A stretch of 60,000 nt of DNA. Source: Nematostella vectensis (taxonomy: Eukaryota; Cnidaria; Anthozoa; Actiniaria; Edwardsiidae). The position numbers and the translations under genes are program-made. Shown here piece after piece: positions 33,446 to 44,466 of this stretch. The stretch spans positions 18,538,927 to 18,598,926 of the forward strand of contig NC_064034.1 of NCBI RefSeq assembly GCF_932526225.1, given 5' to 3'. How positions within the stretch are numbered: the stretch's first letter is position 1; each line of letters opens with the position of its first letter. Under the pieces are notes generated by a model. The model was not told the DNA's origin, made no database searches, and worked only from the letters and a program-made list of their open reading frames with translations.

Positions 33446-36380
33446 ATATTAGTTTCTTTGTATTTCTCTGTGGAAAATAGCCTCGATGTTGCAATCCTTA
33501 GCCCTGGACCCGCATTCAAAAATAAAGTTTTAGAATGTCTTCAGCCAATGTTTCCACTCTTTTGCGGCCGTGGATGAGTTTGGGTCCACATCCAGACGAT
33601 GAGGCTTCAGAGTAGTGTCCATTTCGAAGTGTTATGTTGGGTAAATTGTAGTAACCATAGTAAGGTTTTTCTTAACCTAAAACATTGCTTACAATAAAGC
33701 AAGCTAAAACAAAATGGCTGCTAGAGTTTGCCGAGTTATGTGTCTTGTTTATGTCAATTTGATTTTTCCGTAATTCATTCTGGCTATGAGAGGATTTGTT
33801 TTAAAGTATAGAAGTATTATTTCTGTTTTTCTTATCATGGTTGTGATGATGTTCTCATATTATTTTAACTATTATGATCATCATAATATTATTATTATTA
33901 CTAAAAAAATTCCATTTATTTTAAATACAATGCCTAAATAATGTATCAATAATAATTTAAAGATATTAGTTTTTGTTCCATCAGTAGAATACCATATTGT
34001 GGGTAGTTTTATGGCCTTTTGTATCTCTTTTGCTATGACATTTTGTTTACCCGATTCAGATGGACGGGAATGTGGGAGTGTTCGTGGGTAGTCTCGTTTG
34101 TCTCAACGTGAGTCTGCGTATTTGCTTTCTCCTGTCTTTGGTCCCTTGATGTCTGGCTCAACTGCTTAACCTTTCATAATTTTACGATATCTGATTTACA
34201 TCCTTGTAGGCACCTGTTTTTTATCAACTACCAATTTTATGCTGAAGGGAATTCCTTTGTGTTTTCTTTCACACACACCTAAAAAGCCCCAGTCTGAAAA
34301 TCGCGTTAAAAAAGGGGTCATTTAAGATAAGGATGGTTTGTGCAGTCCTTTGTCTTATTCTTGTTTTTTTCTCATTCTTGAAAGAGGCTGGTAGCATCTG
34401 ACGTTGTTGTAATTGCCGCTGATTGACTTGCTGCTGTTCTTGTTTTGTAGTCAGGATGCAATTAATGTTTTCCTATTTTGTCTCTGTAGCAGTAGCCCCT
34501 CCTACTTGATCTTGGCATCCATACCGCCTTCTCTCAGATACCTGAAGATATTCCTCTGCCTGTGTCTTGTCTTTTTCTATCTATTCACGCGCTGTGTTTA
34601 ACATTGTCTCCCCATCTCTGACATCTCGATCGTATCTCTAGCAAGTGTTGCATCTGGTATATTTGGTATTTTATATTTGTTTTGTTCTCTTTTGATTAAT
34701 GTTTCCTCTTTTGTTGTTATAGTTACATAAGTTTGTAGGAAGTCACATTATCATCAAGAATAACATACTTACTGTATATACTTTATATATATTTTGTATA
34801 ATACAGAGTGTGTTTTACTAAGCCGAAGTTGATTGTGATTTATATATTTTTACCACAATTTTTATTTTTTTTTGAATTTCTACCAAAAATATGATGTAAG
34901 ATTAGAACAGCATCTTTTCCGACACGTTTTTTCTGTTCTAGGTCACGTGACCATGAAGGGGTCAGATGACGTCATCTCTTGTGTCATTTATGTCTAAAAC
35001 ACTTTTGTTGAAAGTTCCAAGAGATTTGACAAAAAACAAAAGCTTTTATAAAACAAACAAATTTCCCTAGCAACGGACTCCATAGGCCCTTAACATAGCT
35101 TAATAACAAATGTGTCTGGCTTTGCCTTAAAAGTGCTGTTCTTTCAATGTACTCTTTAAAGGGTGGTTCTCACTAGGACGCAAGCGGAAGCGAAAGCATA
35201 AGCGGAACGCAAGTGAGAATCTGTCAAACATAAGCGTAAGCACAAGCGCAAGAAAATCAAGCAGCTGCGTTCTCTTGCCCTTCCGCTTGCGCTTATGTAC
35301 AAGTGTGAATGAAAAAAAACAAAAGCGCAAGCGCGAGCGGCGATCAAATAAATATCAAATTGCTGTTGGTCGCCAGATGCAAGGTATTTCAAGGTCAAAG
35401 CAAGCCTCTGTTCTGGGGAGATGGCCTCTCTTAGCTTTGTGTTTATGTTATAAATGGCCTGACCATGGCGAGGAGAGTGTCAAATGACTCTGGGGACATA
35501 TGCATGTACCTGAAATAAAACAAGGAGGATATTTTATTAAGAAATTCATCATTTTTTTATAGCATATAAACAAAATTGCATAAAGCGCATTTATAAAAAA
35601 AATTCTGCAAATATTATAAAAAAAATGATCGAATAGACTCGGGTACCCGAAAAATAAGTCGAGTACCAGTAAGAGCATACAAAATGAGCAGCAGTAGGTT
35701 TGACACGTATTTTTTATAGTTTCTTATAGTTTCAGGAAAATATTTTCTCGGAGAGTATACTGACTTCCTTATCTCACAAAAGATAAAATAGTCAAATCTC
35801 ATGCAATACCCCACATTAACCTTCTTAGAACATACAGGACCAAGTAAATGTTGCAGGGGAAAGACCCTCACTGGGGAGTATATGGACATTTCCTGCAACT
35901 ACAACACATGATTCCTAAGAGAATGATAAACTTTTAACAGTGCATATATCAAATAGTGCAATTCGGCAATTTTTAACAGTGCACACCGTAAACGAACTAT
36001 TAACTCCCTGGGCTTATTCTAATCGTTTAGTTTGAAAGACGGTTGGGGTAGTGGGCTTTAGAGAGGGCTTGATGCTGAGGGGGGGGGGGGGGATAAAAAA
36101 CAGTTTTGGGAGCAACAAAAACTGCATAGAACAAATAATGCGGATACAAAAACTAACAGATGCTACTTAGAATTGATGGCAAGAAGGAGGCGAGGGGAGC
36201 TAACAAATAGAGGGGGTCTTATTCCAAACTAGTTCTAAAGGGGGTTTATTGGAGAGTGCTTATTGGCAGGGAGTGGCTTAAAAGAGGTTTTACAGTATAT
36301 AAAATATTTTTTAACATTGAATAATATATAAAATACAGCATTTTTTAACAGTGCATATATAATATAATGTAGGAAACTCA
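33446..36380. other. AT-rich spacer with no supported gene
   Basis: Long T-rich and ATT-rich stretches (for example 33850-33910) dominate. A G-run lies near 36080. A minus-strand ORF at 35614-35898 shows no recognisable domain. A hexamer-rich block at 35165-35345 is listed separately. Confidence 0.45.
35165..35345. repeat. AAGCG-rich imperfect hexamer block
   Basis: Repeats of the type CGCAAGCGGAAGCGAAAGC occur at 35178-35250, their complement at 35278-35298 (TTCCGCTTGCGCTTATG), and again CAAAAGCGCAAGCGCGAGCG at 35320-35340. The flanks TTCTCACTAGGACG and TTCATTCACACTTG suggest a foldback transposon with simple-repeat-like arms. Confidence 0.55.
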
Positions 36381-36850
36381 ACTCTTTTCAACAATAATAG
36401 ACAATAATGCATACTTTGGTTTTTGTGTGCAAGCATAGCAACCAGAAGCTGTGTCTGCTGCTGCTGTTGTTGCATCAACATTTTCATCATATCCTCCTTT
36501 TCCAGCTTCTTTCTTCTCAAATCAAAATCTTCCTTCTTAAGCTGACTTTCTCTATCAGACCTCTCTTAGAAACTCCACTACTTCTGATGCTGATCTTCGA
36601 ACCTTTCTTAGGCTTGGCTTTCCCTCCTTCCCTCCCAAACGCTTGAGCGCCCTCTTTCTGTGCTCTTTAGCTGCTGCCTTGTTCTGCCTTTTACCAGCCT
36701 TTTTGTTCTCATACTGGTCTTTGCCTCTAATGCAAGCTTTTCCTTTTCTATGGTCTCATCAGACGCTCTATCGAGGTCAGTTTCCTCACAGTCGATTCCA
36801 GAAGCAACCGCCTCTTGTCTCATCTTCGCCTTGTATTTGGACTGAAGTAA
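36380..36850 (-). pseudogene. C-terminal relic of a Myb/SANT-like protein
   Basis: A minus-strand exon follows the acceptor TTACTTCAG and reads SKYKAKMRQEAVASGIDCEE, then Lys/Glu-rich coiled coil. After two frame changes it reaches RRKKLEKEDMMKML followed by a Gln run (QQQQQQTQLLVAMLAHKN). Such Gln-rich coiled coils end Myb/SANT-like proteins linked to Harbinger-type transposons. The N-terminal DNA-binding part is not visible here. The assignment is inferred from general pattern, not from a catalytic motif. Confidence 0.45.
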
Positions 36851-37475
36851 ATACAATCATTCTCTCACACTTCTTCCATGGCTCTATCACTAAAACATTT
36901 TTAACCAAACTCAAGCCGTTCTTTCCACTTCATCTTCAAAACAGGCGAAATGGAGAAGCCCTAAACAATTTTTATTCACGCCTGAGGAAATTATATTTCC
37001 AAACGCCTCTAGAATAGTGGACTCCACTTGTGTTTCCGACATGCATTTGTTGAATTGGCATGATGATAACATGTGGCCTCGCACTTTGTGCACTGTTTCG
37101 GTACACTTTTCATGTCGGGGCCAGCCAGCAGAATGTTATCACTCATGAACGGTGCGATGCATGTTCATGAGTGGTCGATATCTCAAGCAACAGAACCCCA
37201 GTGCTCGAGCCGGCATTTGGTCTACTTGTAGTAGTACTCAGAGTACTAGTAGAAGTTTGTACTACTTCTTTTAAACACTGAAGAAACTTCTTCTTTCATA
37301 GCCTTCGCTTCTTTTGAGTAAAATCTTTCCGCAAGATCACATACAGATTGAATCAAATCTTTTATGTTTTCGTTCTCCATCTTCCCGCCAAAGAACACTA
37401 CGAGGAACGATACCGCTGCCTAAACTTTTGGAAGGCTCAAACCACATCGGATCGATATTGGCGGCTACTTATTAT
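36851..37475. other. Unassigned interval with short minus-strand ORFs
   Basis: A minus-strand reading starting at 37380 (MENENIKDLIQSVCDLAERF onward, about 46 codons) and another at 36911-37093 (CMSETQVESTILEAFGNII) look protein-like but match no family I can name. They may be upstream exons of the Myb/SANT-like relic. Confidence 0.3.
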
Positions 37476-38850
37476 CTACTGCGGCCTGTATGATACAAGC
37501 TCATCTAGATCATTCGGCGTCTTGGTGCAAAGATCCGAATTAATCAGATCAGAGTTTAGGGTTTGAATATCAACCGACTTTAACTTGCGATATGAAACAG
37601 TTCTGACTGCCAAACATGGCTTCAGGCACTGTAAAGAGCACAGAACCGAGGCATGGTCAGACAAGAAACGATCCACGAGTGGAGTTTCTCTTATGATCTG
37701 GTCAGTTTGGCGAGTTATCACCAAGTCCAGTGTGTGACCATGTATGTGGGTGGGGCCTGGGATGTGTTGTTGCAAGCTGAAGCACTCGAGCAGTTCGAGA
37801 AATCTTGCCGCATCACCATCCAACAGACATTAATATTGAAGTCCCCGACCACAACCAATTGTTCTTTACACAAAACAATCGTTTCGAGATAATCGCTGAG
37901 TTCCGTAAAGAAAGTGCCAATAGGAATCGTCTGACCATTTGAGTCAGTCTGTGGTCGATAAAGAATGAGCACACGCAGCTCCTGTGACGGCAGTCTGATC
38001 AACCACTACGAAAACTCAAATGACGTTTTTGCCCCGCCATCAACCTTCTCCACTGTAAAAGAATCACGGAAGATGAGAGCCGTACCACCTCCTTGACGAC
38101 CACAACGAACTTGATTCAACAATCGATATCCGTCCGGACAGAGCTCGGATCTGATCGCATCATCATTGCCACTCAGCCAGGTCTCAGTTATGTCTACTAT
38201 ATCAGCTTTGCAATCACAGATATAGTCATGAATCAGCGCAGACTTGTTCCTCACTGAACGAGCATTGAAAATACAAAGTGAGGCAGGCGAGACAGTGATC
38301 GAAGTAACCTGAGATTTTTTTTACGTTTATTAGGTTCGACGCAGTTCTTGACGAGAGACGTGACTTCGATGAAGGTGCTGAGGGTTGTTCACCTCAAGCA
38401 GCGACTGTTGAGTGTTGATAAGATTACGAGCGTTTCGTGTCCGAGTCCATCTTGAACTACGATCTTTAGAGTGAGATAAAACAACTGTTGAAGTGGACCT
38501 GTTCTCAGGTCCTGGGTTCAGTTTGAAAACTAGATCACCTTCAAGAGGGAGGTGAAAGGTGGCACTTGTATTGTTATAATACATGCAAGGGCATTTCTGT
38601 CTTCTGATTCGTGCTCTTGAGCAGAAAACCAGTCGAGTGGAGCAACGCCCACTCGCAATTGTGGTTGTTTGTGTGGTTGAAGCTTCAGGTGTGGTGGCAA
38701 TTAGGGTGGTGTTTGGTGTTAAAGATTCAGGTGTGGTGGCACTTAGGTGGTCTGTGTGGTTAATGATGAAGGGCAATTGGAGGGGATTGTGTGGTTGAAG
38801 TATCAGTTGTGCTGGCAATTGGAGGGGTTTGCGTAGTTGCAGATGTTTTG
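37476..38850 (-). pseudogene. LINE ORF2 endonuclease region, lacking reverse transcriptase
   Basis: Three overlapping minus-strand frames together carry an APE-type endonuclease of a CR1/L2/Rex-like LINE: FNARSVRNKSALIHDYI-like start, ADIVDITETWLS, then RQGGGTALIFRD, ELRVLILYRP, EQLVVVGDFNIN and GHTLDLVITR with LSDHASVLC. Two frameshifts split it (near 38010 and 37825). Upstream is the hallmark GDLVFKLNPGP segment (about 38505-38535). The copy stops at 37476 soon after the endonuclease, so the RT half is missing. Its 5' limit is uncertain because Thr-rich sequence precedes it. Confidence 0.72.
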
Positions 38851-40870
38851 ACAATGGGTATGGTTTGCACAGCAGCTGTGATTGTTTGCGGAGTAGGTGT
38901 GGGTGTGTTAGTGTGGGAGAGTAGATCTAATATACGATGATGTGTGGTTTCCATGTTGTTAATTTTATCCAGAAGTACACCTATAGCTGCATCGCAGCAG
39001 CTTTTTTTTTTAGAAAGGAGCAGCAGCTTCTCCTCACAGCTTTCAGAGGGAAGGGTCATATTGTTGATATTATCTATTTTTCCTGATTTGGGGATAAAGT
39101 TAGGGGGTCGGGGGTACTTGTTGTATTTGGTGTAGATCTTCTGGGCTTGGCAGCATGCAATCTTCAATTAGTTTGATGTATCCATCTTCCTGCCTCATCA
39201 AACTTAGCTTGTCATCTAAAAAGATACAAAATGTAGTGTTAGATCTCACTCAGTCAATAACTTTGTTTATGGTTAGTTATTGATATTTCCTTGATACTTC
39301 CTATTTTGATTCACATTTTTGTTTTCTTTAAGAGATAATTTCTAAATGTGTTGGCCTGTCTATGTCTGTCTTTCCTATAAAACAGGTTCCTAGAAATATT
39401 GCTGTTTCTCGACTGCTTTTGGGCTTTTTCTAGTGCATCTCAAATTGAACAAGGCAAAATCATACACATCAGTCAAACTTCCAGACTCCTGATTGTTGTT
39501 GAGTGCAATCGAGCATTCTTTTAAAAGACAGGAAATGGGCTGGATTGGACACGAACAAAACATTATAAAAACCTGACCATGGAAACATTTGAAAAATGAA
39601 TCTCCTAAATTGCCTAAATAATATTAGTCATATCAAATAATTAATAAACATTAATTGGTACATTTATGGCACTTGTTTGAAGACAAAAAGAAAATTGAAT
39701 AGAAAAACTCTTTTAATTCTTGGATTACACTGGCCATATATTCTATGATAGCAAAAATTGGCTTCTATTTTCAAATAAGATAGCTTGCTATCAGCTTGTG
39801 TTCATGGTTATTTGGAAATGTTTTGCGTTTTCCAACTGTCAGCCTTTGTGTGTGTATGTATATTATTATGCAATTATATGTTAAAAAATGTAAGTTAAAT
39901 TAAATTACAAGTTTAAATATCATTCAAATACAAATGGGATTTTGGAATTTTATGGTGACATTTCAGGAGGCCATTTCAGTGCTGTATGGTCAACATATCA
40001 GTCCCCTCAAGTCATTTCTTGCGATTTATACAGACATCTCATTTCTTGTGCCTCCGAAAACAATATTCTATACCTTGAAAGGTTAAATGTTAGCTCCCAT
40101 AAGGACTATTTTTTATCAAGAATGACAAGTTTTGCTCATCACAATCAATGTTTTGATCTCAATAGGAAAAAAGCGTTCCAAAAAATCACTTTGAACAATT
40201 AAGAAACCTTGAAGATACATAGCGAGAAAAAAGGCCATTGTGCTTGAATACTGTGCCTTAATATTGGAGAGAAAAATCTTAATAATTAATTATAAGTAAT
40301 TTTGAAAACATACCTTGATTCGATGAGAAAACGCCTGGTAACGTTTTACCATTCTAACCTTAGATAGGTCTTTACACATTTCAGTCGAGGGCGCAGATTG
40401 GCATATACTAACACGTGCGGTGATTGGCTTGTCTAAAACAAAAGCCTGAGGTCGATCGGCAGAATGAAAAACACGCTCTAATCGAAAGTTGACAGAGCCG
40501 TCACTGAAATTCGTTGGTACCGGCTCTCTACGTTCAGGTAGGAATGAAAACCTTTGAAAAGGATATGCTACTTTCGCTAAACGATAGTGAAAGAACAATA
40601 GCAAGAAATCGACCGAGGGGACACATTACACTGTCAACAAATCCTATCGCAAAATAACAAGGAATAGCGAGTAGAATACAAATTAACCGTAAGACACAAA
40701 ACCTGTGTTTTCATACCTGCCACTGCCAACACCTTGGTTCTATAGGTCTTTCTTGACCAATTTACTTTAGTGTACTCCCCAACACGCATCTCCTCCTCAG
40801 CCTGGCTGCTTTTGACCACGCCGACTTCTTTGGTAGAAATGAAAAGAACAAGACCATACGGCGGCCACAT
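38650..40870 (-). pseudogene. Gene start resembling the BEN gene's first exons, interrupted
   Basis: Exon 40717-40870 starts at ATG 40870 (MWPPYGLVLFISTKEVGVVK, then GEYTKVNWSRKTYRTKVL) and ends at donor GTATGA in phase 1. Its layout parallels exon 1 of the BEN gene at 29.9-30.1 kb. A second exon begins at 39215 after TTTTTAG, joins in phase (DDKLSLMRQEDGYIKLIEDC), and soon hits a stop. Another frame continues as IYTKYNKYPRPPNFIPKSGK and a Thr/Pro-rich stretch to about 38650, comparable to the Thr-rich part of the BEN gene's exon 2. LINE sequence then replaces any downstream part, so no BEN domain is seen. The relationship to BEN genes is inference. Confidence 0.45.
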
Positions 40871-40879
40871 CTTGTAGGA

Positions 40880-40880
40880 C

Positions 40881-40916
<36 letters not shown>
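40880..40916. repeat. (TAA)n microsatellite
   Basis: About 12 uninterrupted TAA/AAT units follow the start region of the minus-strand gene at 40870. Confidence 0.95.
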
Positions 40917-40917
<1 letters not shown>

Positions 40918-41340
40918 CTTTATTGCCTTAGATAAATCAACATGTCTAAGTTTACAAAATGTAGGAGAAACCGATTATAAGTAAATGCGCTACATCAATT
41001 ATATGTCACTATATTTAAAGACAAGCCTATTGACAAAAGTATTTTTGAATCGCTCTGAGTGAACCCTAGGATAAATCACATTTCTTTTTCTGAGGTTGTA
41101 TTTTTGGTCTTTTTTCTTAGGCAGGATTTTGCTCAGAGGATATTCAGGTTGAATGACTCACCGGCGTTCAGTCGTCTCGACATTGTAAGTGAACAAGGGC
41201 GAGTGAACAACAAGACAGAGCAACAATTTATGCTTAAGCTTTTAAGTATTCAAAGCAAAAGACTACATCGGAAAGTAGATTTAAGTAGTTACTAAGAACA
41301 AATTTTATTAAACTTTGATTTTTTATTTTGTTGTGAATTA

Positions 41341-41424
41341 GCATTTGTTGAGAATAAAGTGATGATGATGCTAGAATCTATAGCATTTGTTGAGAATAAA
41401 GTGATGATGATGCTACAATCTATA
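41341..41424. repeat. 42-bp direct tandem duplication
   Basis: The 42-base unit beginning GCATTTGTTGAGAATAAAGT occurs twice in a row (41341 and 41383) with one base difference. No gene is linked to it. Confidence 0.9.
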
Positions 41425-41540
41425 GCAAACTTCATATTTGCGTTATATTTGCTAGATCTTCAAAAGCTACCTTTACACTACATTTGCTGTAGATGCAAAG
41501 TTGAAGAAAATATGGAGCACCAAATTTGGATCACATTTGC

Positions 41541-44466
41541 TCAACTAACAAACTTGAGCAAATCATTTTTTCGCCCAGTGTTTACAGCCAAGCCACCATA
41601 CAGAAGCTCGAAATTCTTACAGAATTTCATAAGAAGATAGTCCCCTTTCCTGACGTCATCCAAAGTGATGTATGGTTTCACCAAAGTGCTGCAAGCCATG
41701 ACAAAGGTTTGCAAGCACTTGAGATCCTCTTCAGGCAAAAGACCATTCAAACAGTATATGGAATACACCATTGTCCAGTTTTTCCACTCGTCAGCTGTAA
41801 AAGAACCGTAGTTCGAAGATATTTTTGAAGGGATTCTTCCAACCTCAGTCAGTACACATAGACAAAATTCTCTCATCAACTTTCGCTAAGTCCTGGTTGG
41901 TGAGCCTTTCATTATCAAGCAATAGCTTAAACATTGACTTCGCTGTTCCAAGAAAAAGGTTGTGCATGGGGTCAATTGCACAAAAACAAGTCCAATAGTT
42001 TGGTATAGCGAACCACAAGTTGACTCTTAAGTTTCCTCTGTTCTGCAGTGCTACGAGCTCGTGAGAGTTGACGAACTCTTCTTCTCTGCTCCACATTTGT
42101 GCGAATGTTCCAATTCTCCCTATCAAACCCAGAGTAGTCCCTTTTCTCTCCGAACCCTCCAGGAAATGATTTAAAGCAGCGAGAGCAGCCAAGTTTTGCA
42201 GAATGCCCTACAAATCCACAAAGCTTCCTTGATGCTGGTATGTCGGACGAAGCCCAGAGTAAAGCAGCACGAAACTTCAGTGAAAACAAAGGAGAGATGC
42301 TTGAAACAAAACTAAGGCCACTCCGAAGTGCGTTTAGTTCATCTACAAGTGGACATAGGAACTGGTTGAGTGAAGCTGGTTCCTTTGAAAGAGCTGGGAT
42401 GATCCCAACTAGGAAAATGTTTTCACGCTTGAACCGTTCCTCCCTTAGGTAGGTTCATTAAAACTAAATAAGTAACTCCAACAGAAAAAATCAGAGCGTC
42501 TCTTATATGGCTGGAACCAGTCACAGTTCATCATAAAACCATAATTCCTCTCTTTGCTCAGAAATGGTTGCCCCTTGTAGTCGAGAAACTCTATCCAGAC
42601 TGCACCTTCATAAATGTCTCCTAAATCCCCACAGCATCCACGGTCCGGTCTCTCCACTGTTCACACTTTTGAACCATGCCACTCCTTTTGACAAATCTCT
42701 CTAGTGTTTCGATGATGCTATTAAAGCAGTATACCTTTAAAGGGTAGAATACCTGTGTGTTGTTTGTCAACACCACTTTCTTTACTAGCTGATGCCCACA
42801 TTCTCGCATCTGACGCCTGTGTCGGACAGCATTTGTGCATCTGCGTGCTACTTGGTTGCCGTTGACAATGATTGTGCATTGTTCTGGCTTGTAGAGCTTC
42901 GTGCATTTAGGGCAGACCACATAACGCTGGAATGCATCTCTGTCCAGTCGCAGGTACTTTCGCATTAGGTATAGTGTCCCAGGGAAAACACTTGCAACTT
43001 GCAACTTGCAACTTGATTGCATCCCAAGAACATTGAGAAACCTTGACAGGAATTGTAGGAGCCACTCCAGCCCATTATCACTGAGATGGCAGCTTGTCTG
43101 CCAAACAAGCAAGAAGTACAGCATCCAGGTTACCAGAGCTTTCTGGTTACTCATTACTGTGCCAAGACACATCTGATAAATTCCAAATGCACCCATTTGA
43201 CCATTGACTGTATCTCATAACTGAATAGCATACCCCTGTAGTTTCAGAACTTGAAAAATCATCATCTTGTATGCTTGATATTGGATCATGATCAGATGAA
43301 ACAGCCTCCTCTCTAGTAATTTCTAAATTAGTGATGATAAGTTAGCCATAGAAATATTGTTGTTGTGGGGTGAATTATATTAGAAGCGTTGAGGCCACAT
43401 ATACAAGTTTGTGTTTCATGGGCTCAGTCACTAAACATATGGGTATTAACTCTTTACTTCTCAGTATTTATAGAGTGAACAAACTATTTATATTCAGTGA
43501 GTTCTTGTTTTGACAAAATTGTGTCGTTTTGTATTATTCCAAAATCAGTTCCAGTTGTTATTTATTTCCTTGTAGTAAAGTTTGCTCTCAAAATGCTTTT
43601 AACTGTTAATTATTAGACAACTTATATTGGAGTAAATGTTCTCTCATAAATATAAGGTTTTGAAAGATTTAGTGTAGAATCGCAAAGTTTTGTTCAAAGG
43701 CAAATGCACATGGCTTTGTAAACAAAGGCCGCGCCAGAAAAAATCCAAAACTGCCCACAAGTGATATTGTAGGATTCTAGTCTGCTAAACAGCCAATAAG
43801 AGCGTGCGTACCATCGTAGACATAATAAAATTGGATATTCTGTGTATTGTGGGTCAGCTTAGGCATAGGAACTGGTCCCTGGTGGATATAGTTCAACTAA
43901 TTGCTGTTAGTTTGACACACTGCGTATTATTTGGATTGGTCACGGTTGTGCAAAATCTGTCTATAATTGGGCCACTTAAATGTTGAACGTTGCTAAAAAA
44001 AAAACCTCTAGAGACCCAAATATGATGCAGTAAAACACCAAAACTAAATCCTCCTTAACCCCAGTGAAATTCAATCCATCCTTCCGTGAGTATATTTTCG
44101 AAAATACAAAGCTGCTAAGTAAGATATTTCAGTATTCAAAATAATCACAAATTGTGTCATGCAAAACGGATCCAGAGCATTTGTCAGACCCAAGGAATAA
44201 TCTGGTATAACTGAAATCTTCTTACCAGTAATGAAAGGTTCCTGAGCTTCGTCATTTTCATCAGAATCAGAAAACTTTTCATTGGAAACATCTGGATCTC
44301 CTTGTGCATGAGATGGTGTTCCTGGCAGTGGGGCTGGCTGTAACTTCACGCAACTCCTGTATTTCGCATGCTGATATCGAGATCGGTAAGAGAGTTTTAC
44401 ACAGCAAAATCTACATGGACGTCTCTCACTTTTCTTGAAGCCCTTATTCCTTCGTACACTTGGCAT
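41541..44466 (-). pseudogene. Second CACTA-type transposase, minus strand, frameshifted
   Basis: An N-terminal exon (44071-44466, ATG 44466) holds a Cys-rich motif (RRPCRFCCVKLSYRSRYQHA) and acidic stretches. Further coding is seen at 43200-43325 (SSDHDPISSIQDDDFSS). The main body at 42621-43196 has YVVCPKCTKLYKPEQC. Then come 42445-42657 (NYGFMMNCDWFQPYKRRSD) and 41972-42430 (RFKRENIFLVGIIPALSKEP, CGFVGHSAKLGCSRC). It ends in the same style (FCAIDPMHNLFLGTAKSMFK) and at 41541-41879 (DEWKNWTMVYSIYCL). These are Transposase_21 landmarks. Frameshifts lie near 42460 and 41970, and the C-terminus is cut short. Sequence differs clearly from the copy at 30-33 kb, so they are separate families or old copies. 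Confidence 0.7.

Noticed and set aside
36407-37017. Plus-strand Leu/Phe-rich ORFs that look like membrane proteins
   Set aside because: They are antisense shadows of the minus-strand Gln-rich coiled-coil relic, whose reading has a splice acceptor and family-like features.
37240-37380. 46-codon minus-strand ORF starting MENENIKDLIQ
   Set aside because: Protein-like but too short and without partner exons that could be confirmed; mentioned only in the interval description.
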